Numbered from the stretch's first letter, positions 1 to 8,208 are shown. The stretch: 64,000 bases of DNA from JADJPG01 sp964491875 (GCA_964491875.1 CAZBIC010000033.1:21776-85775); one strand, 5' to 3'. Made by a program: numbers and translations. Notes: generated by a model not told the origin, from the letters alone.

Positions 1-1521
1 GGAAAACTTCAAACGCTCGTCGCCGTTCTGCACAGCCATCTCTCGACCGGCGAACGCCACGATGAATGGCACAAGATTCGCCAGGGCCGCGCGCGCATCG
101 TCATCGGGGCGCGTTCGGCGATCTTTGCGCCGGTCGATCCGCTTGGGCTCATCATCGTGGATGAAGAGCACGAGCATTCCTACAAGCAGGAGGAATCACC
201 GCGTTACCACGCGCGCGACGTTGCAGTGGTGCGTGGTCAGATGGAAGGCGCGGTCGTCGTTCTCGGTTCGGCCACGCCTTCGATGGAGAGTTTCTACAAC
301 GCGCATCGCGGCAAGTACACGCTGCTGGAAATGAAGCTTCGCGTGGACGCGCAGAAGATGCCGATCGTGCGCGTCGTCGACATGCGGGCCGAGAACCGGA
401 AGAGCAAAGGAGCGCAGATTTTTTCCCAGCAACTTAAGGAAGCGATCACGCAGCGTCTGGAGAAGGGTGAACAGGTCATCCTCTTTCTCAACCGCCGCGG
501 CTGGTCCACTTCGTTGCAATGCCCAACGTGCGGCTACGTCGCGGAGTGCCCGAATTGCAGCGTGTCGCTCACCTACCACCGCGCCGCGCAAAAGCTTCTC
601 TGCCACATCTGCGGTCACGAGGCGAAGGCGCCGCGTGTCTGTCCCGAGCCGAAATGTTCCAACCCGGCCATCCGCTATTCCGGTCTCGGCACCGAGCGCG
701 TTGAGGACACGTTGACCAAGCTTTTCCCGCAAGCACGCATCAAGCGCATGGATTCCGATGTGCTCAAGCGCAAGGACGACTTCCGCCGCATCCTCGGCGA
801 TTTCCGCACGGGCAAGATCGACATCCTCGTCGGCACGCAGATGATTGCGAAGGGCCTGCACTTTCCGAACGTCACGCTCGTCGGAATCATCTACGCGGAC
901 CTCAGCCTGCACATTCCCGACTTCCGCGCGGGCGAAAGAACCTTTCAACTGCTCACGCAGGTCGCCGGTCGAGCCGGCCGTGGCGATGTGGAAGGCGAGG
1001 TGTTCGTGCAGGCGTTCACGCCTTTTCATCCGGCCATTCAATACGCGCGCCGTCACGACTACGCGGGCTTCTACGATCAGGAGATCGAGTTTCGGGAGCA
1101 GTTGAAGTATCCGCCTGCCGGCCGCATCGCGCTGATTGTGCTGAAGGGGCGCAACGAGGAGAAGGTGAAGTTCTCCGCGGAACACGTGCGCGCAGAGCTG
1201 GAGAAGCGCGGCAGGGGGGAGGAAAGCGGGAAAGTGGGAAAGCGGGAAAGTGAGAAGGCAGAGCTGGCACTCGGCTTGGATGTGAAGGAGCCATCCCACT
1301 CGCCCACTTTCTCACCTGCCCGCCTGCCCTCCGACCTCGTCATCGCCGGCCCTGCGCCTGCGCCGCTGGCTCGCGCCGAATCCTTCTACCGCTATCAACT
1401 CATGCTGCGCACGCGGCAGATGAGCGTGCTCAGCCGCCATCTCGCGGCGTTGATCGAGTCCCTCGAACTGCCGGACGACGTAACGCTTGCTGTGGACATC
1501 GACCCGGTGAACCTGTCGTAG
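1..1521 (+). CDS. priA: Primosomal protein N' (PriA replication-restart helicase), 5' truncated by window edge
   Basis: PriA is a superfamily 2 DNA helicase that restarts stalled replication forks. The frame is open from base 1 and contains the family-typical stretch HSxLSxGER-DEW, then IVIGARSAIFAP and the DEEH Walker B box at about residues 53-56. GSATPS follows. Two zinc-binding clusters are visible (CPTCG, CPNC, CHICG and a final CPEPKC) and then the helicase C-lobe with GLGTERVEDTL and QVAGRAGRG. The C-terminal domain ends near QMSVLSRHL. Residues about 404-444 are a low-complexity insertion encoded by repeat DNA (separate entry), placed in the linker before LVIAGPAPAPLAR, where PriA proteins vary. 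The frame is intact. The true start is upstream of the window. Identification is secure from motifs and order. Confidence 0.95.
   Translation, partial: GKLQTLVAVLHSHLSTGERHDEWHKIRQGRARIVIGARSAIFAPVDPLGLIIVDEEHEHSYKQEESPRYHARDVAVVRGQMEGAVVVLGSATPSMESFYNAHRGKYTLLEMKLRVDAQKMPIVRVVDMRAENRKSKGAQIFSQQLKEAITQRLEKGEQVILFLNRRGWSTSLQCPTCGYVAECPNCSVSLTYHRAAQKLLCHICGHEAKAPRVCPEPKCSNPAIRYSGLGTERVEDTLTKLFPQARIKRMDSDVLKRKDDFRRILGDFRTGKIDILVGTQMIAKGLHFPNVTLVGIIYADLSLHIPDFRAGERTFQLLTQVAGRAGRGDVEGEVFVQAFTPFHPAIQYARRHDYAGFYDQEIEFREQLKYPPAGRIALIVLKGRNEEKVKFSAEHVRAELEKRGRGEESGKVGKRESEKAELALGLDVKEPSHSPTFSPARLPSDLVIAGPAPAPLARAESFYRYQLMLRTRQMSVLSRHLAALIESLELPDDVTLAVDIDPVNLS
1222..1328. repeat. In-frame purine-rich/pyrimidine-rich repeat insertion inside priA
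   Basis: Bases 1222-1257 are a near-tandem run of a GGGAAAGTGGGAAAGC-type unit on the plus strand. About 40 bases further on, 1294-1328 is rich in the complementary CCCACTTTCTCACC and CCCGCCTGCC words. The two halves are imperfectly self-complementary, so RNA from this stretch could fold. It encodes a Gly/Glu/Lys/Ser-rich then Ser/Pro-rich segment with no counterpart in the PriA pattern I know. The reading frame passes through without a stop. Confidence 0.6.
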
Positions 1522-1608
1522 CGTGCCGCCGGCGGCGTGTTGAAGATCGAATTCGGGCTTCCCACCCGGCGTCATGAAAGCTCAACTACGCGCAAACTCA
1601 TTACGCTT

Positions 1609-2574
1609 ATGAACGACACCAAGCTCAATCTCTCCCGTCGCAGCTTCGTTTCCACCACGCTTGCCCTGGGCGCTGCCACGGCGGTGGCCCCGCTCCGCGC
1701 CGCTGACTCCGCGGCCAAGCCCACTTCCGGCAGCACCATCCTGCCGCCTGCGGGCAAACGTCTGCTGCTCTCGTGCAAGTTGACGATGATCGCGAAGAAG
1801 GCCAGCGACAAAACGTTGACCGTAACTGAGCGCCTGCGCATGGCGGGCGACGCGGGATTCGATGGCGTGGATTTCGATGAGGCGGGCAGTTTCACGGCGG
1901 ACGAAGCACGCGAAGCGGTCCGTGCTTCGGGCGTGTTCGTTCACAACGCGATTAATCACACGCACTGGGGCGTGCGGCTGACGGACCCGAAACAGGAGAC
2001 GCGCGACAAGGCGCGGGCGAATCTCGATCACTGCCTGCGCGTCTCGCACGCGGCGGGCGGCAGCGGGATTCTCATCGTCATCGGGCAGGGCACGGACGGT
2101 CCGGAGGCGGAGATTGAGGAACGTTGCCGCGCGGAGATGAAGAAGTCGCTGCCGCTCGCGGCGTCGCTTGGGCAATCGATTCTCATCGAGAACGTGTGGA
2201 ACAAGATGATGTACGATCACGACAAGGGACCGGAACAGACGGCGGATCGCTTCATCAAGTTCGTGGACAGCTTCAACAGCCCGTGGGTGGGAATGTATTA
2301 CGATATCGGCAACCACTGGAAATACGGCCAGCCCGGCGAGTGGATTCGTGCCTTCGGCCGCCGCTGCGTGAAGCTGGACGTGAAAGGTTTTAGCCGCGCG
2401 AAGAACAAGTTCGTGGACATCACCAGCCCTGACGACGATCTGCCGTGGGACAAGGTCCGCGCCGCGCTTTCGGACATCAACTTCTGCGGCTGGGCGACAG
2501 CGGAAGTCGGCGGCGGCGACGTGAAACGCCTGACGATCGTGCGCGAGCAGATGCAGAAGGCGTTTGGGCTTTGA
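1609..2574 (+). CDS. Tat-exported sugar phosphate isomerase/epimerase-like TIM-barrel protein
   Basis: A 321-aa protein of the xylose isomerase-like TIM barrel superfamily (AP endonuclease 2 fold), common in Planctomycetes and Verrucomicrobia. The ATG at 1609 gives a twin-arginine signal, SRRSFVSTTLALGAAT, ending near APLRAA. A longer in-frame start at 1537 would bury the Tat motif. Fold landmarks include the repeated GFDGVDFDE strand, FVHNAINHTHWG, ILIVIGQGTDG, SILIENVWNKM (metal-ligand type Glu), WVGMYYDIGNHW (Asp), KLDVKGF and a terminal WATAEVGGGD. These match the usual metal-binding Glu/Asp pattern. The substrate cannot be read from sequence; hydroxypyruvate isomerase-like or inositol-catabolism-like functions are possible. 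It follows priA by 87 bases. Confidence 0.8.
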   Translation: MNDTKLNLSRRSFVSTTLALGAATAVAPLRAADSAAKPTSGSTILPPAGKRLLLSCKLTMIAKKASDKTLTVTERLRMAGDAGFDGVDFDEAGSFTADEAREAVRASGVFVHNAINHTHWGVRLTDPKQETRDKARANLDHCLRVSHAAGGSGILIVIGQGTDGPEAEIEERCRAEMKKSLPLAASLGQSILIENVWNKMMYDHDKGPEQTADRFIKFVDSFNSPWVGMYYDIGNHWKYGQPGEWIRAFGRRCVKLDVKGFSRAKNKFVDITSPDDDLPWDKVRAALSDINFCGWATAEVGGGDVKRLTIVREQMQKAFGL

Positions 2575-2620
2575 AGCGGCCTTCGAGCATTGAGTTTGTC
2601 TCTCACATTTACATCTCTGT

Positions 2621-3301
2621 ATGAACAGGATTCTGGCGTGCCTCGGCATTTCGTTGGTTGTCGCCTTGGCTTCTGCGAGCGCGGCGGAGTTGAGTCAGAA
2701 GATGAAGGATACGACCAGCGTTGTATGGATGGGCTTAGACTATTCGATGATGAGGATGATCGGGACTGAGAAGACGATTCTAGTTCCGGATCTCCTGTTT
2801 CAGAATATGCCGGCGCGATGGAATGATTTGTTCTTGGATGAACGGATCGAAGGCGTCGCGGGTGCATTGAAAAGGAGGGTGCAAATCGACATTGAAGCGG
2901 TGACAGAGCGTAACAAAGGGATAAGCACTAATCAGGTAGTTTTGAGCGGGAGTTCGAAAGACGCTGCCAAGGAGTCCCATATTACAGCTGAGGAGATATC
3001 TGCAGCAGTGAAGTCGTTGAGGTCGAAGCACGAGAAGGGTTTGGCGATGGTCTTCATCGTGGACCGTTTTGTCAGCGAAAGTAAGTTGGTGTCTATGCCA
3101 GCGAAAACCAACGCGAAGTTCCCTCCCGCCTATATCTCTCACGCCGGTGCTGTCTATGTAATCTTCTTTGACCTTGCGACACGCGAGGTGCTTTCGGCGA
3201 AACGCGAGGTCCGAGTGATAGGAACGGGGGGGAGTTTCCGCAATTTCTGGTTTGGGCCGATAAAAGACATTGATTCTGAACTGTCGCAGTATCGCGAGTA
3301 G
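2621..3301 (+). CDS. Secreted protein of unknown function
   Basis: A 226-aa protein that I do not recognise. The ATG at 2621 opens an N-terminal signal peptide of about 22 residues (hydrophobic core ACLGISLVVALASASA, likely cleavage after SAAE or nearby). The rest is a soluble alpha/beta-looking domain with repeated hydrophobic strands (LAMVFIVDRFV, GAVYVIFFDLAT, VLSAKREVRVIGTGG) and an aromatic tail. No cysteines or catalytic motif stand out. The base composition is visibly less GC-rich than the neighbours and the codon choice more relaxed, as in the next gene. The two may have arrived together. Confidence 0.6.
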   Translation: MNRILACLGISLVVALASASAAELSQKMKDTTSVVWMGLDYSMMRMIGTEKTILVPDLLFQNMPARWNDLFLDERIEGVAGALKRRVQIDIEAVTERNKGISTNQVVLSGSSKDAAKESHITAEEISAAVKSLRSKHEKGLAMVFIVDRFVSESKLVSMPAKTNAKFPPAYISHAGAVYVIFFDLATREVLSAKREVRVIGTGGSFRNFWFGPIKDIDSELSQYRE

Positions 3302-3405
3302 CGGAGTCGGGGATTTGACGCAGATGAGTCAGGGCGTATTTCAGATCGGGGATCATACTGTGTGCATTGGGCTCCTTCTCATTGCGACTCGATTCTGTGA
3401 AACGA

Positions 3406-4410
3406 ATGCCTTCTATGGGAATTGAGTTTGAGCTTGAACAGCATTACTGCCCTGACGTTGGCTATCTCGAAAAGCTGAAGGCTCAGTGCGCTGAGTTCGG
3501 GTGGAGATTCGACAAGGTGGAACGGAAACTCCATGTCGGTTTGATGGCGAACTTCACTCGGCGCAAGACCCCGCTCTCCCCAGGCGAGGTAGCGGCGTTA
3601 CAACATGCGCTTGAGTCGGGAAGGTACGAGCCAGACGACGATTGTTTGGTCGAATCTCGCCTGCTGAGCCCCGATGGTGCCATTACAGAGTTTGGCTTCG
3701 TCAGCTTGCTCGAAACGCAAGGGCTCGCCGAGCAGTGCCGAATGCTCAAATTGCCTCTACGAACAGTTACTGTCGCCAAGCGGGACCGGATTGAGGCTGA
3801 TGCTCTTAATTTTCTTAGAATGGAGGGTTTTGACGGAACGTATTGTGAAGGAGGAGCAATTCTGACTGTCTTGAAGGCGCTTTGCCTCGATTGGTTTGCA
3901 AGCCAACGCCCTGCAAACGACACGATCGGATTTTTTTCGAGTGAACAGATTCGCGCAAACGCATGCCGGTCATACTTGGAGAGTATCCTTGTTGAGCATC
4001 ATTCCGCGATGGACGAGATAGCTGAGGCATTACTTAGCACGTCAGATGAACGCTTCCTATCTAACTTTCGGGAGATCTATTCTCACGAAATAGTGAGGGA
4101 GTCATATCCTGGCCTCAGCGAAGGAAACGTGCAGTCTATTCGGTTCGCCGCTGGGGACGATGGCCTCCTTTGTATCCTCAATGCGTTAATGAAGAATCCC
4201 TATTTGCTTCGAAAGGGGTGGCCTGATTTGACTCTGGTCCAAGGTCGCCAGATCTCTTTCGTTGAGGTGAAGGCGCGCGATAAACTTCACAGGAGCCAGT
4301 TGATAACTATTCCACTGATGCGGAAGGCCACTGGATTTGATTTCTCTGTGATGGTAGTTGCTCGAACTAGAGAATCAAAACTCGCTGATCCTGATAATGA
4401 GCCGTTCTGA
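3406..4410 (+). CDS. VRR-NUC domain protein (PD-(D/E)xK nuclease superfamily)
   Basis: A protein of about 334 aa whose C-terminal part carries the VRR-NUC nuclease signature: RKGWPDLTL (Asp about 274), then VEVKARD (Glu about 287, Lys about 289) and the downstream Gln of RSQ. VRR-NUC domains occur in FAN1 nucleases, phage proteins and restriction-like genes. The N-terminal 240 residues are unrecognised; they include GIEFELEQHYCPD at the start and an alpha-helical middle. Starts at TTG 3367, GTG 3397, ATG 3406 and ATG 3415 are all possible and none has a clear ribosome site; I chose 3406. It shares the less GC-rich composition of the preceding gene. No methylase or helicase partner is next to it. 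A DNA repair or defence role is inferred only from the fold. Confidence 0.72.
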   Translation: MPSMGIEFELEQHYCPDVGYLEKLKAQCAEFGWRFDKVERKLHVGLMANFTRRKTPLSPGEVAALQHALESGRYEPDDDCLVESRLLSPDGAITEFGFVSLLETQGLAEQCRMLKLPLRTVTVAKRDRIEADALNFLRMEGFDGTYCEGGAILTVLKALCLDWFASQRPANDTIGFFSSEQIRANACRSYLESILVEHHSAMDEIAEALLSTSDERFLSNFREIYSHEIVRESYPGLSEGNVQSIRFAAGDDGLLCILNALMKNPYLLRKGWPDLTLVQGRQISFVEVKARDKLHRSQLITIPLMRKATGFDFSVMVVARTRESKLADPDNEPF

Positions 4411-4517
4411 CCGTCCTCAGATGTGGCGGTCGTCCGCGCAATCATTCTGTCTCCCAGAGAACTGGTCCGGTTTAGTTTTCCCTTCCTACCCCACCGATTT
4501 TGGCCCATCCTGCTGGC

Positions 4518-5021
4518 ATGGGCAAACGCCGTGAGGCGCGGGAACGCGCCGTTCAATTCCTTTTTCAGCACGACATGAATCCGCCGGAGAACCTGGATGC
4601 GGAGCTCGAACAGTTTTGGGGCTCGCAGCGCAGCGCCGTGATCGCGGAGGAGAAGGGCAACGCGACCTGGGGCGAGAAGCCCGCTGACCCGGCGCCGCCG
4701 ACCACGGACGAGGCTTCCGTCCGGCTCTTTGCTGACCCGCTCATCCGCGGTGCCATCGAGCATCGCGACGAGTCCGACACGCTCATCCGCAAGTTTTCCA
4801 AGAACTGGGACATCCCGCGCATCGCCGCTGTGGACCGAAACATCCTGCGCCTCGCCATTTACGAGATGCTCCACCGCGACGACATCCCGCCCGTGGTGAG
4901 CATCAACGAGGCGGTGGACATCGCGAAGCGCTTCTCCACGCAGGACAGCGGCAAGTTCATCAACGGCATTCTCGACAGTGTGAAGGGCGAACTCATGCGC
5001 CCGGCGCGGATTGTGAAATGA
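4518..5021 (+). CDS. nusB: Transcription antitermination factor NusB
   Basis: NusB is the small helical RNA-binding subunit that joins NusE (S10) on boxA RNA in rRNA antitermination complexes. The 167-aa product starts MGKRREARERAVQFLFQHD, the classic NusB N-terminus. It ends with the conserved run WDIPRIAAVDRNILRLAIYEML, then DIPPVVSINEAVDIAKRF and SGKFINGILD. The ATG at 4518 matches the family start better than the TTG at 4500. A middle segment of about 40 residues (DPAPPTTDEAS region) makes it slightly longer than typical. It is followed after 7 bases by the PHP gene, so the two are probably co-transcribed, possibly with ftsY. Confidence 0.95.
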   Translation: MGKRREARERAVQFLFQHDMNPPENLDAELEQFWGSQRSAVIAEEKGNATWGEKPADPAPPTTDEASVRLFADPLIRGAIEHRDESDTLIRKFSKNWDIPRIAAVDRNILRLAIYEMLHRDDIPPVVSINEAVDIAKRFSTQDSGKFINGILDSVKGELMRPARIVK

Positions 5022-5028
5022 CACCCTG

Positions 5029-5901
5029 ATGTCCGCCGACCTCCATTTGCACACGAATTTCTCCGACGGCACTTACACGCCGGAGGAACTCGCTGGTCAC
5101 GCCATTCGCTGCAAGTTCCGGGCGGTGGCGCTGACGGACCATGACACGATGGAAGGTTGTCCGCGCATGGCGGCGGCGTGCCAGGCCGGCGGCGTGGAGT
5201 TCATCCCCGCGTCCGAGCTCACCACGGAGCACGCGGGCCATGAGTTGCACATGCTCGGCTACTTCATGGACGCCGAGAACGAGAAGCTCAAGACGGACCT
5301 CGCGCGGTTCCAGGAAGTGCGGCGCAATCGCATCTTCGAAATGGTGGAGAAGCTGAACCAGCTCAAGGTGCCGCTCAAAGTCGAAGCCGTCTTCAAGCTC
5401 GCGAACTGCCATTCGCCAGGACGCCCTCACGTCGCGCGCGCGCTGGTGCAGGAGAAGCTTTGCAGCAGTCTGGACGAGGCGTTCGAGCGTTTCCTCAAGA
5501 AGGGCAAGCCGGCGTGGGTGCCGAAGTTCAAGATTTCCTCCGCGGAAGCCATCGCGTTGATTCATCAGGCGGGCGGTCTCGCGGTGCTCGCGCATCCGGG
5601 GTTGAATCACACGGACGAAGTGATTCCGGATCTCGTCGCGGCGGGCATGGACGGCATCGAGTGCTTTCACACGAAGCATTCCACCTCGATGACGCAGCGG
5701 TATCTGGAAATCGCCGACCGGCACAAGCTGCTCGTCACCGGCGGTTCGGATTGCCACGGCATGAGCAAGGGGCGTCCGCTCATCGGCAGCATCAAGGTGC
5801 CCTACAGCTGCGTGGAACGCCTGCGCGAGCGCGTGATGAAGCGCGCGATGGATGCCGGCGTGATGCTCGCGGACGGCACTGCGCCGTCGGCTCAATCGTA
5901 A
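5029..5901 (+). CDS. PHP-domain metallophosphoesterase (YciV/RNase AM-like)
   Basis: A 290-aa polymerase-and-histidinol-phosphatase (PHP) family enzyme. It begins DLHLHTNFSDGTYTPEEL with the first metal His pair. AVALTDHDTMEG supplies the Asp-His, FIPASELTTE the Glu, GRPHVARAL an internal helix, VLAHPGLNH another His, and VTGGSDCHG the final Asp/His. This order matches the YciV group, where E. coli members are 5'-3' exonucleases and 3',5'-nucleotide bisphosphatases (RNase AM). The metal ligands expected for a trinuclear centre are present. It follows nusB by 7 bases and precedes ftsY by 31, suggesting one transcript. The exact substrate is inferred from family only. Confidence 0.88.
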   Translation: MSADLHLHTNFSDGTYTPEELAGHAIRCKFRAVALTDHDTMEGCPRMAAACQAGGVEFIPASELTTEHAGHELHMLGYFMDAENEKLKTDLARFQEVRRNRIFEMVEKLNQLKVPLKVEAVFKLANCHSPGRPHVARALVQEKLCSSLDEAFERFLKKGKPAWVPKFKISSAEAIALIHQAGGLAVLAHPGLNHTDEVIPDLVAAGMDGIECFHTKHSTSMTQRYLEIADRHKLLVTGGSDCHGMSKGRPLIGSIKVPYSCVERLRERVMKRAMDAGVMLADGTAPSAQS

Positions 5902-5932
5902 TTCTCAAATCGTAACTCGAAATTTCCGCACG

Positions 5933-6850
5933 ATGGGTTTGTTCCAAAAGTTCAAGGAGGGCTTGCAGAAGACGCAGGCGAAGCTCGTTCACGAAATCAA
6001 ACGCATCGTCACGCTCTCGCCGAAGCTGACGGGCTCGTCGATTGAGGAGCTGGAAGCGGCGTTGCTCGGCGCGGACCTCGGCACCTCGATGACGCAGCAG
6101 ATTCTTGCCGAGGTGAAGAAGGCCTATGAAACGCAGGGTCGCTCCGGTCTAGCGATCTTCGAGATCGCCCAGCGCGAAGTGGAGAAGAGCCTTTCCTCGA
6201 CGAACAGCGAACTGCGCAAGCAGCCGTCCGGCGTCACGGTGGTGTCCATCGTCGGCGTGAACGGCACGGGCAAGACCACGACTTCCGCGAAGCTCGCGAA
6301 CCTCATCCAAACGCGCGGCCAATCCGTCGTGCTCGCCGCGTGCGACACGTTCCGCGCTGCAGCCATCGAGCAGCTGAAGCTATGGGGCACGAAGCTCAAT
6401 GTGCAGGTCGTGGCTGGCGCTTACAATGCGGACCCGGCTGCTGTCGCGCACGACGCGGTCGCCGCCGCGCAATCGCGCAACGCGGATTACTTGCTCGTCG
6501 ATACGGCGGGCCGCTTGCACACGAAGCAGAACCTCATGGCCGAGTTGCAGAAGGTGCATCGCGTGATGGACAAGAAGCTCGCCGGCGCGCCGCACGAGAC
6601 GTTGCTGGTGCTCGACGCGACGACGGGCATGAACGCGCTCAATCAGGCGCGCGAGTTCCACAAGGCGGTGAAGCTGACCGGGCTGGTCATCACGAAGCTT
6701 GATGGCACGAGCAAGGGCGGCATGGTCGTGGCGATCCAGCGAGAGCTGGGATTGCCGATCAAGTTCATCGGCCTCGGCGAAAAAGCGGACGACCTTCAGG
6801 CGTTCGACCCGAAGCAGTTCGCGGAAGCGTTGTTTTCGGACAAGGGCTGA
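5933..6850 (+). CDS. ftsY: Signal recognition particle receptor FtsY
   Basis: FtsY is the GTPase that docks SRP-ribosome complexes at the SecYEG translocon. The 305-aa protein has the NG domain only: helical N region (SIEELEAALLGADLGTSMTQ), G1 P-loop GVNGTGKTTTSAKLA at about residues 104-118, CDTFRAAAIEQL (SRP GTPase insertion), DTAGRLHTK (G3), LVLDATTGMNA, TKLDGTSKGG (G4) and the closing GLGEKADDLQAFDP. It lacks the long acidic A domain found in E. coli, like many short FtsY proteins. The start MGLFQKFKEGL is typical. It is the last intact gene before the ribD/ATPase rearrangement described below. Confidence 0.96.
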   Translation: MGLFQKFKEGLQKTQAKLVHEIKRIVTLSPKLTGSSIEELEAALLGADLGTSMTQQILAEVKKAYETQGRSGLAIFEIAQREVEKSLSSTNSELRKQPSGVTVVSIVGVNGTGKTTTSAKLANLIQTRGQSVVLAACDTFRAAAIEQLKLWGTKLNVQVVAGAYNADPAAVAHDAVAAAQSRNADYLLVDTAGRLHTKQNLMAELQKVHRVMDKKLAGAPHETLLVLDATTGMNALNQAREFHKAVKLTGLVITKLDGTSKGGMVVAIQRELGLPIKFIGLGEKADDLQAFDPKQFAEALFSDKG

Positions 6851-6858
6851 GCCAAGCA

Positions 6859-6968
6859 TGAAGCGAGCGGCTGGCAACGACGAGTCGTTCATGCGCCGCG
6901 CGCTGATTAGCAGATTCTACGGAAAGTCTCGTTTAGAGACTAAACAGGGTGGAAGTCTCGCTTTCTGA
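6859..6968 (+). pseudogene. Possible remnant of a ribD 5' end
   Basis: A 36-codon open frame starting at ATG 6859 reads MKRAAGNDESFMRRAL and then unrelated sequence to a stop. The intact RibD downstream starts MKRHQHSEATEVKFMRRAL. The 18 bases covering FMRRAL (6889-6906 against 8244-8261) appear to differ at only one position. The similarity ends immediately after, where the palindromes and the ATPase gene begin. I read it as the broken 5' end of an ancestral ftsY-ribD junction split by insertion of the ATPase cassette. A short leader peptide or coincidence are alternatives. Confidence 0.45.
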
Positions 6969-6981
6969 AATGCCTGTTTAG
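6921..6981. promoter_or_regulatory. Palindrome and half-sites upstream of the DUF4143 ATPase
   Basis: GTTTAG-AGA-CTAAAC (6931-6945) is a 15-base palindrome. A direct repeat of GGA(A)AGTCTCG flanks it (6921-6931 and 6951-6960), and another GTTTAG half-site lies at 6976-6981. The palindrome overlaps a second GTCTC/GAGAC pairing. Such symmetry before a protein with a winged-helix-like segment is consistent with an operator, but no direct evidence of binding exists here. Confidence 0.35.
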
Positions 6982-7000
6982 TAGTGGTTTGTGAATCAAT

Positions 7001-7033
7001 ATGAAAATTCGGCGTGCATCGCCGAATTTTCAT
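7001..7033. repeat. Perfect 14-bp inverted repeat before the ATPase start
   Basis: ATGAAAATTCGGCG (7001-7014) is exactly complementary to CGCCGAATTTTCAT (7020-7033) around a 5-base TGCAT centre. It ends three bases before the AAGGTGG ribosome-binding site (7036-7042) of the next gene. There is no T-tract, so it is not a standard terminator. It could be an operator or an mRNA hairpin controlling translation, or a scar of the cassette boundary. Confidence 0.6.
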
Positions 7034-7047
7034 GGCAAGGTGGTTTT

Positions 7048-8208
7048 GTGGAACGAGTTGCCCTCCAGCAACGTGCTGCCGCACTGCTCCGACAGTTCAA
7101 AGTGGTGGCCCTGCTTGGCCCGCGTCAGGCGGGCAAGACGACCTTGGCCCGGCAGATTGCTTCCGCGACGAAAGACTTCTCGCCCGAACGAAACTTCTTC
7201 GATCTGGAAGACCCGGTGCATGTGGATCGCCTGACGAATCCCAAGCTGGCGCTCGAAGGATTGCGAGGATTGGTGGTCATCGATGAGATTCAGCGGCGGC
7301 CAGATTTGTTCCCGGTGCTGCGAGTCCTGGCGGACCGTCCGGAACTGCCCGCCCGGTTTCTGATCCTCGGCAGCGCATCGCGGGATCTGCTTCAGCAAGG
7401 GGCCGAGACGTTGGCGGGACGAATTGCTTTCATGGAGGTGACTCCGTTTACCTTGGGTGAGACGGGCACGGGCGAGTTCGAGAAGCTTTGGGTGCGCGGC
7501 GGATTTCCGCTGTCATTCCTCGCAGCGACGGACGCAGACAGCGTGCAGTGGAGGGAGTTCTACATCCGCACTTTTTTGGAACGAGATATTCCGGCGCTCG
7601 GCATCCAGATCCCGGCGAACGCGCTGCGGCGATTCTGGATGATGCTGGCGCATTGCCACGCGCAGGTCTTCAACGCTTCGGATTTGGGCCGGTCGCTGGG
7701 GGTGGCGGACACCACGGTGCGTCGCTACCTGGATGTGCTCGTCGGCACGCTGATGGTGCGCCGCCTGACGCCGTGGTTTGAAAACATCGGCAAGCGGCAG
7801 GTGAAGACGCCGAAGATTTACTTCCGGGACAGCGGCCTGCTGCATCGCTTGGCGGGCATCAATGATGTGGCGCAGCTTCAGACGTGGCCGAAACTGGGCG
7901 CTTCATGGGAGGGCTTCGCTCTGGAGGAAATCTTGCGTGCGAAGAATGTGTCCGACGAGGAGGCGTACTTCTGGTCGGTCCACAGTCAGGGAGAACTGGA
8001 CTTGATGATCATCAAAGATGGGCGGCGGCTGGGCTTTGAGTTCAAATACGCGGACTCGCCGAAGATGACTCCCGCGTGTCACATGGCGCTCGAACATTTG
8101 AAACTCGACCGTCTCACGCTGGTTTGTCCTGGCGAAGTAAGCTTCGAGCTGGCGGAGAATGTTTCGGTGCGCGGGCTGAATCGGGTCATTGCGGATTCGA
8201 AGCCATGA
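7048..8208 (+). CDS. AAA+ ATPase with C-terminal DUF4143 domain
   Basis: A 386-aa protein of the archaeal/bacterial AAA_14 plus DUF4143 family. Walker A is ALLGPRQAGKTTLA, Walker B is GLVVIDEIQRRPDLF, and sensor-type LILGSASRDLL follows. After the HTH-like GRSLGVADTTVRRYLDVL comes the DUF4143 part, with YFRDSGLLHRLAGI, GASWEGFALEEIL and the nuclease-like ELDLMIIKDGRRLGFEFKYAD. That last segment (D, then E-x-K) resembles a PD-(D/E)xK core. GTG 7048 has a good ribosome site (AAGGTGG) and matches the family start; GTG 6991 is less likely. The gene overlaps ribD by 4 bases (ATGA), so ribD may now depend on it for translation. Function of the family is poorly known; these genes are mobile and scattered. 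Confidence 0.88.
   Translation: MERVALQQRAAALLRQFKVVALLGPRQAGKTTLARQIASATKDFSPERNFFDLEDPVHVDRLTNPKLALEGLRGLVVIDEIQRRPDLFPVLRVLADRPELPARFLILGSASRDLLQQGAETLAGRIAFMEVTPFTLGETGTGEFEKLWVRGGFPLSFLAATDADSVQWREFYIRTFLERDIPALGIQIPANALRRFWMMLAHCHAQVFNASDLGRSLGVADTTVRRYLDVLVGTLMVRRLTPWFENIGKRQVKTPKIYFRDSGLLHRLAGINDVAQLQTWPKLGASWEGFALEEILRAKNVSDEEAYFWSVHSQGELDLMIIKDGRRLGFEFKYADSPKMTPACHMALEHLKLDRLTLVCPGEVSFELAENVSVRGLNRVIADSKP

Noticed and set aside
196..1299. 367-codon minus-strand open frame opposite priA
   Set aside because: Shadow of a GC-rich coding frame; composition biased to Arg/Leu/Ala/Val and no known motif, while the plus strand encodes an intact PriA.
1582..2649. 355-codon minus-strand open frame opposite the TIM-barrel gene
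   Set aside because: Shadow ORF; the plus frame has a Tat signal and barrel landmarks.
3367..4410. Complete restriction or defence system around the VRR-NUC gene
   Set aside because: No methylase, helicase or toxin-antitoxin partner gene is adjacent; only the nuclease domain is recognisable.
7001..7033. Rho-independent terminator after ftsY
   Set aside because: The hairpin has no T-tract and lies just before a ribosome site, so a regulatory role is more likely.
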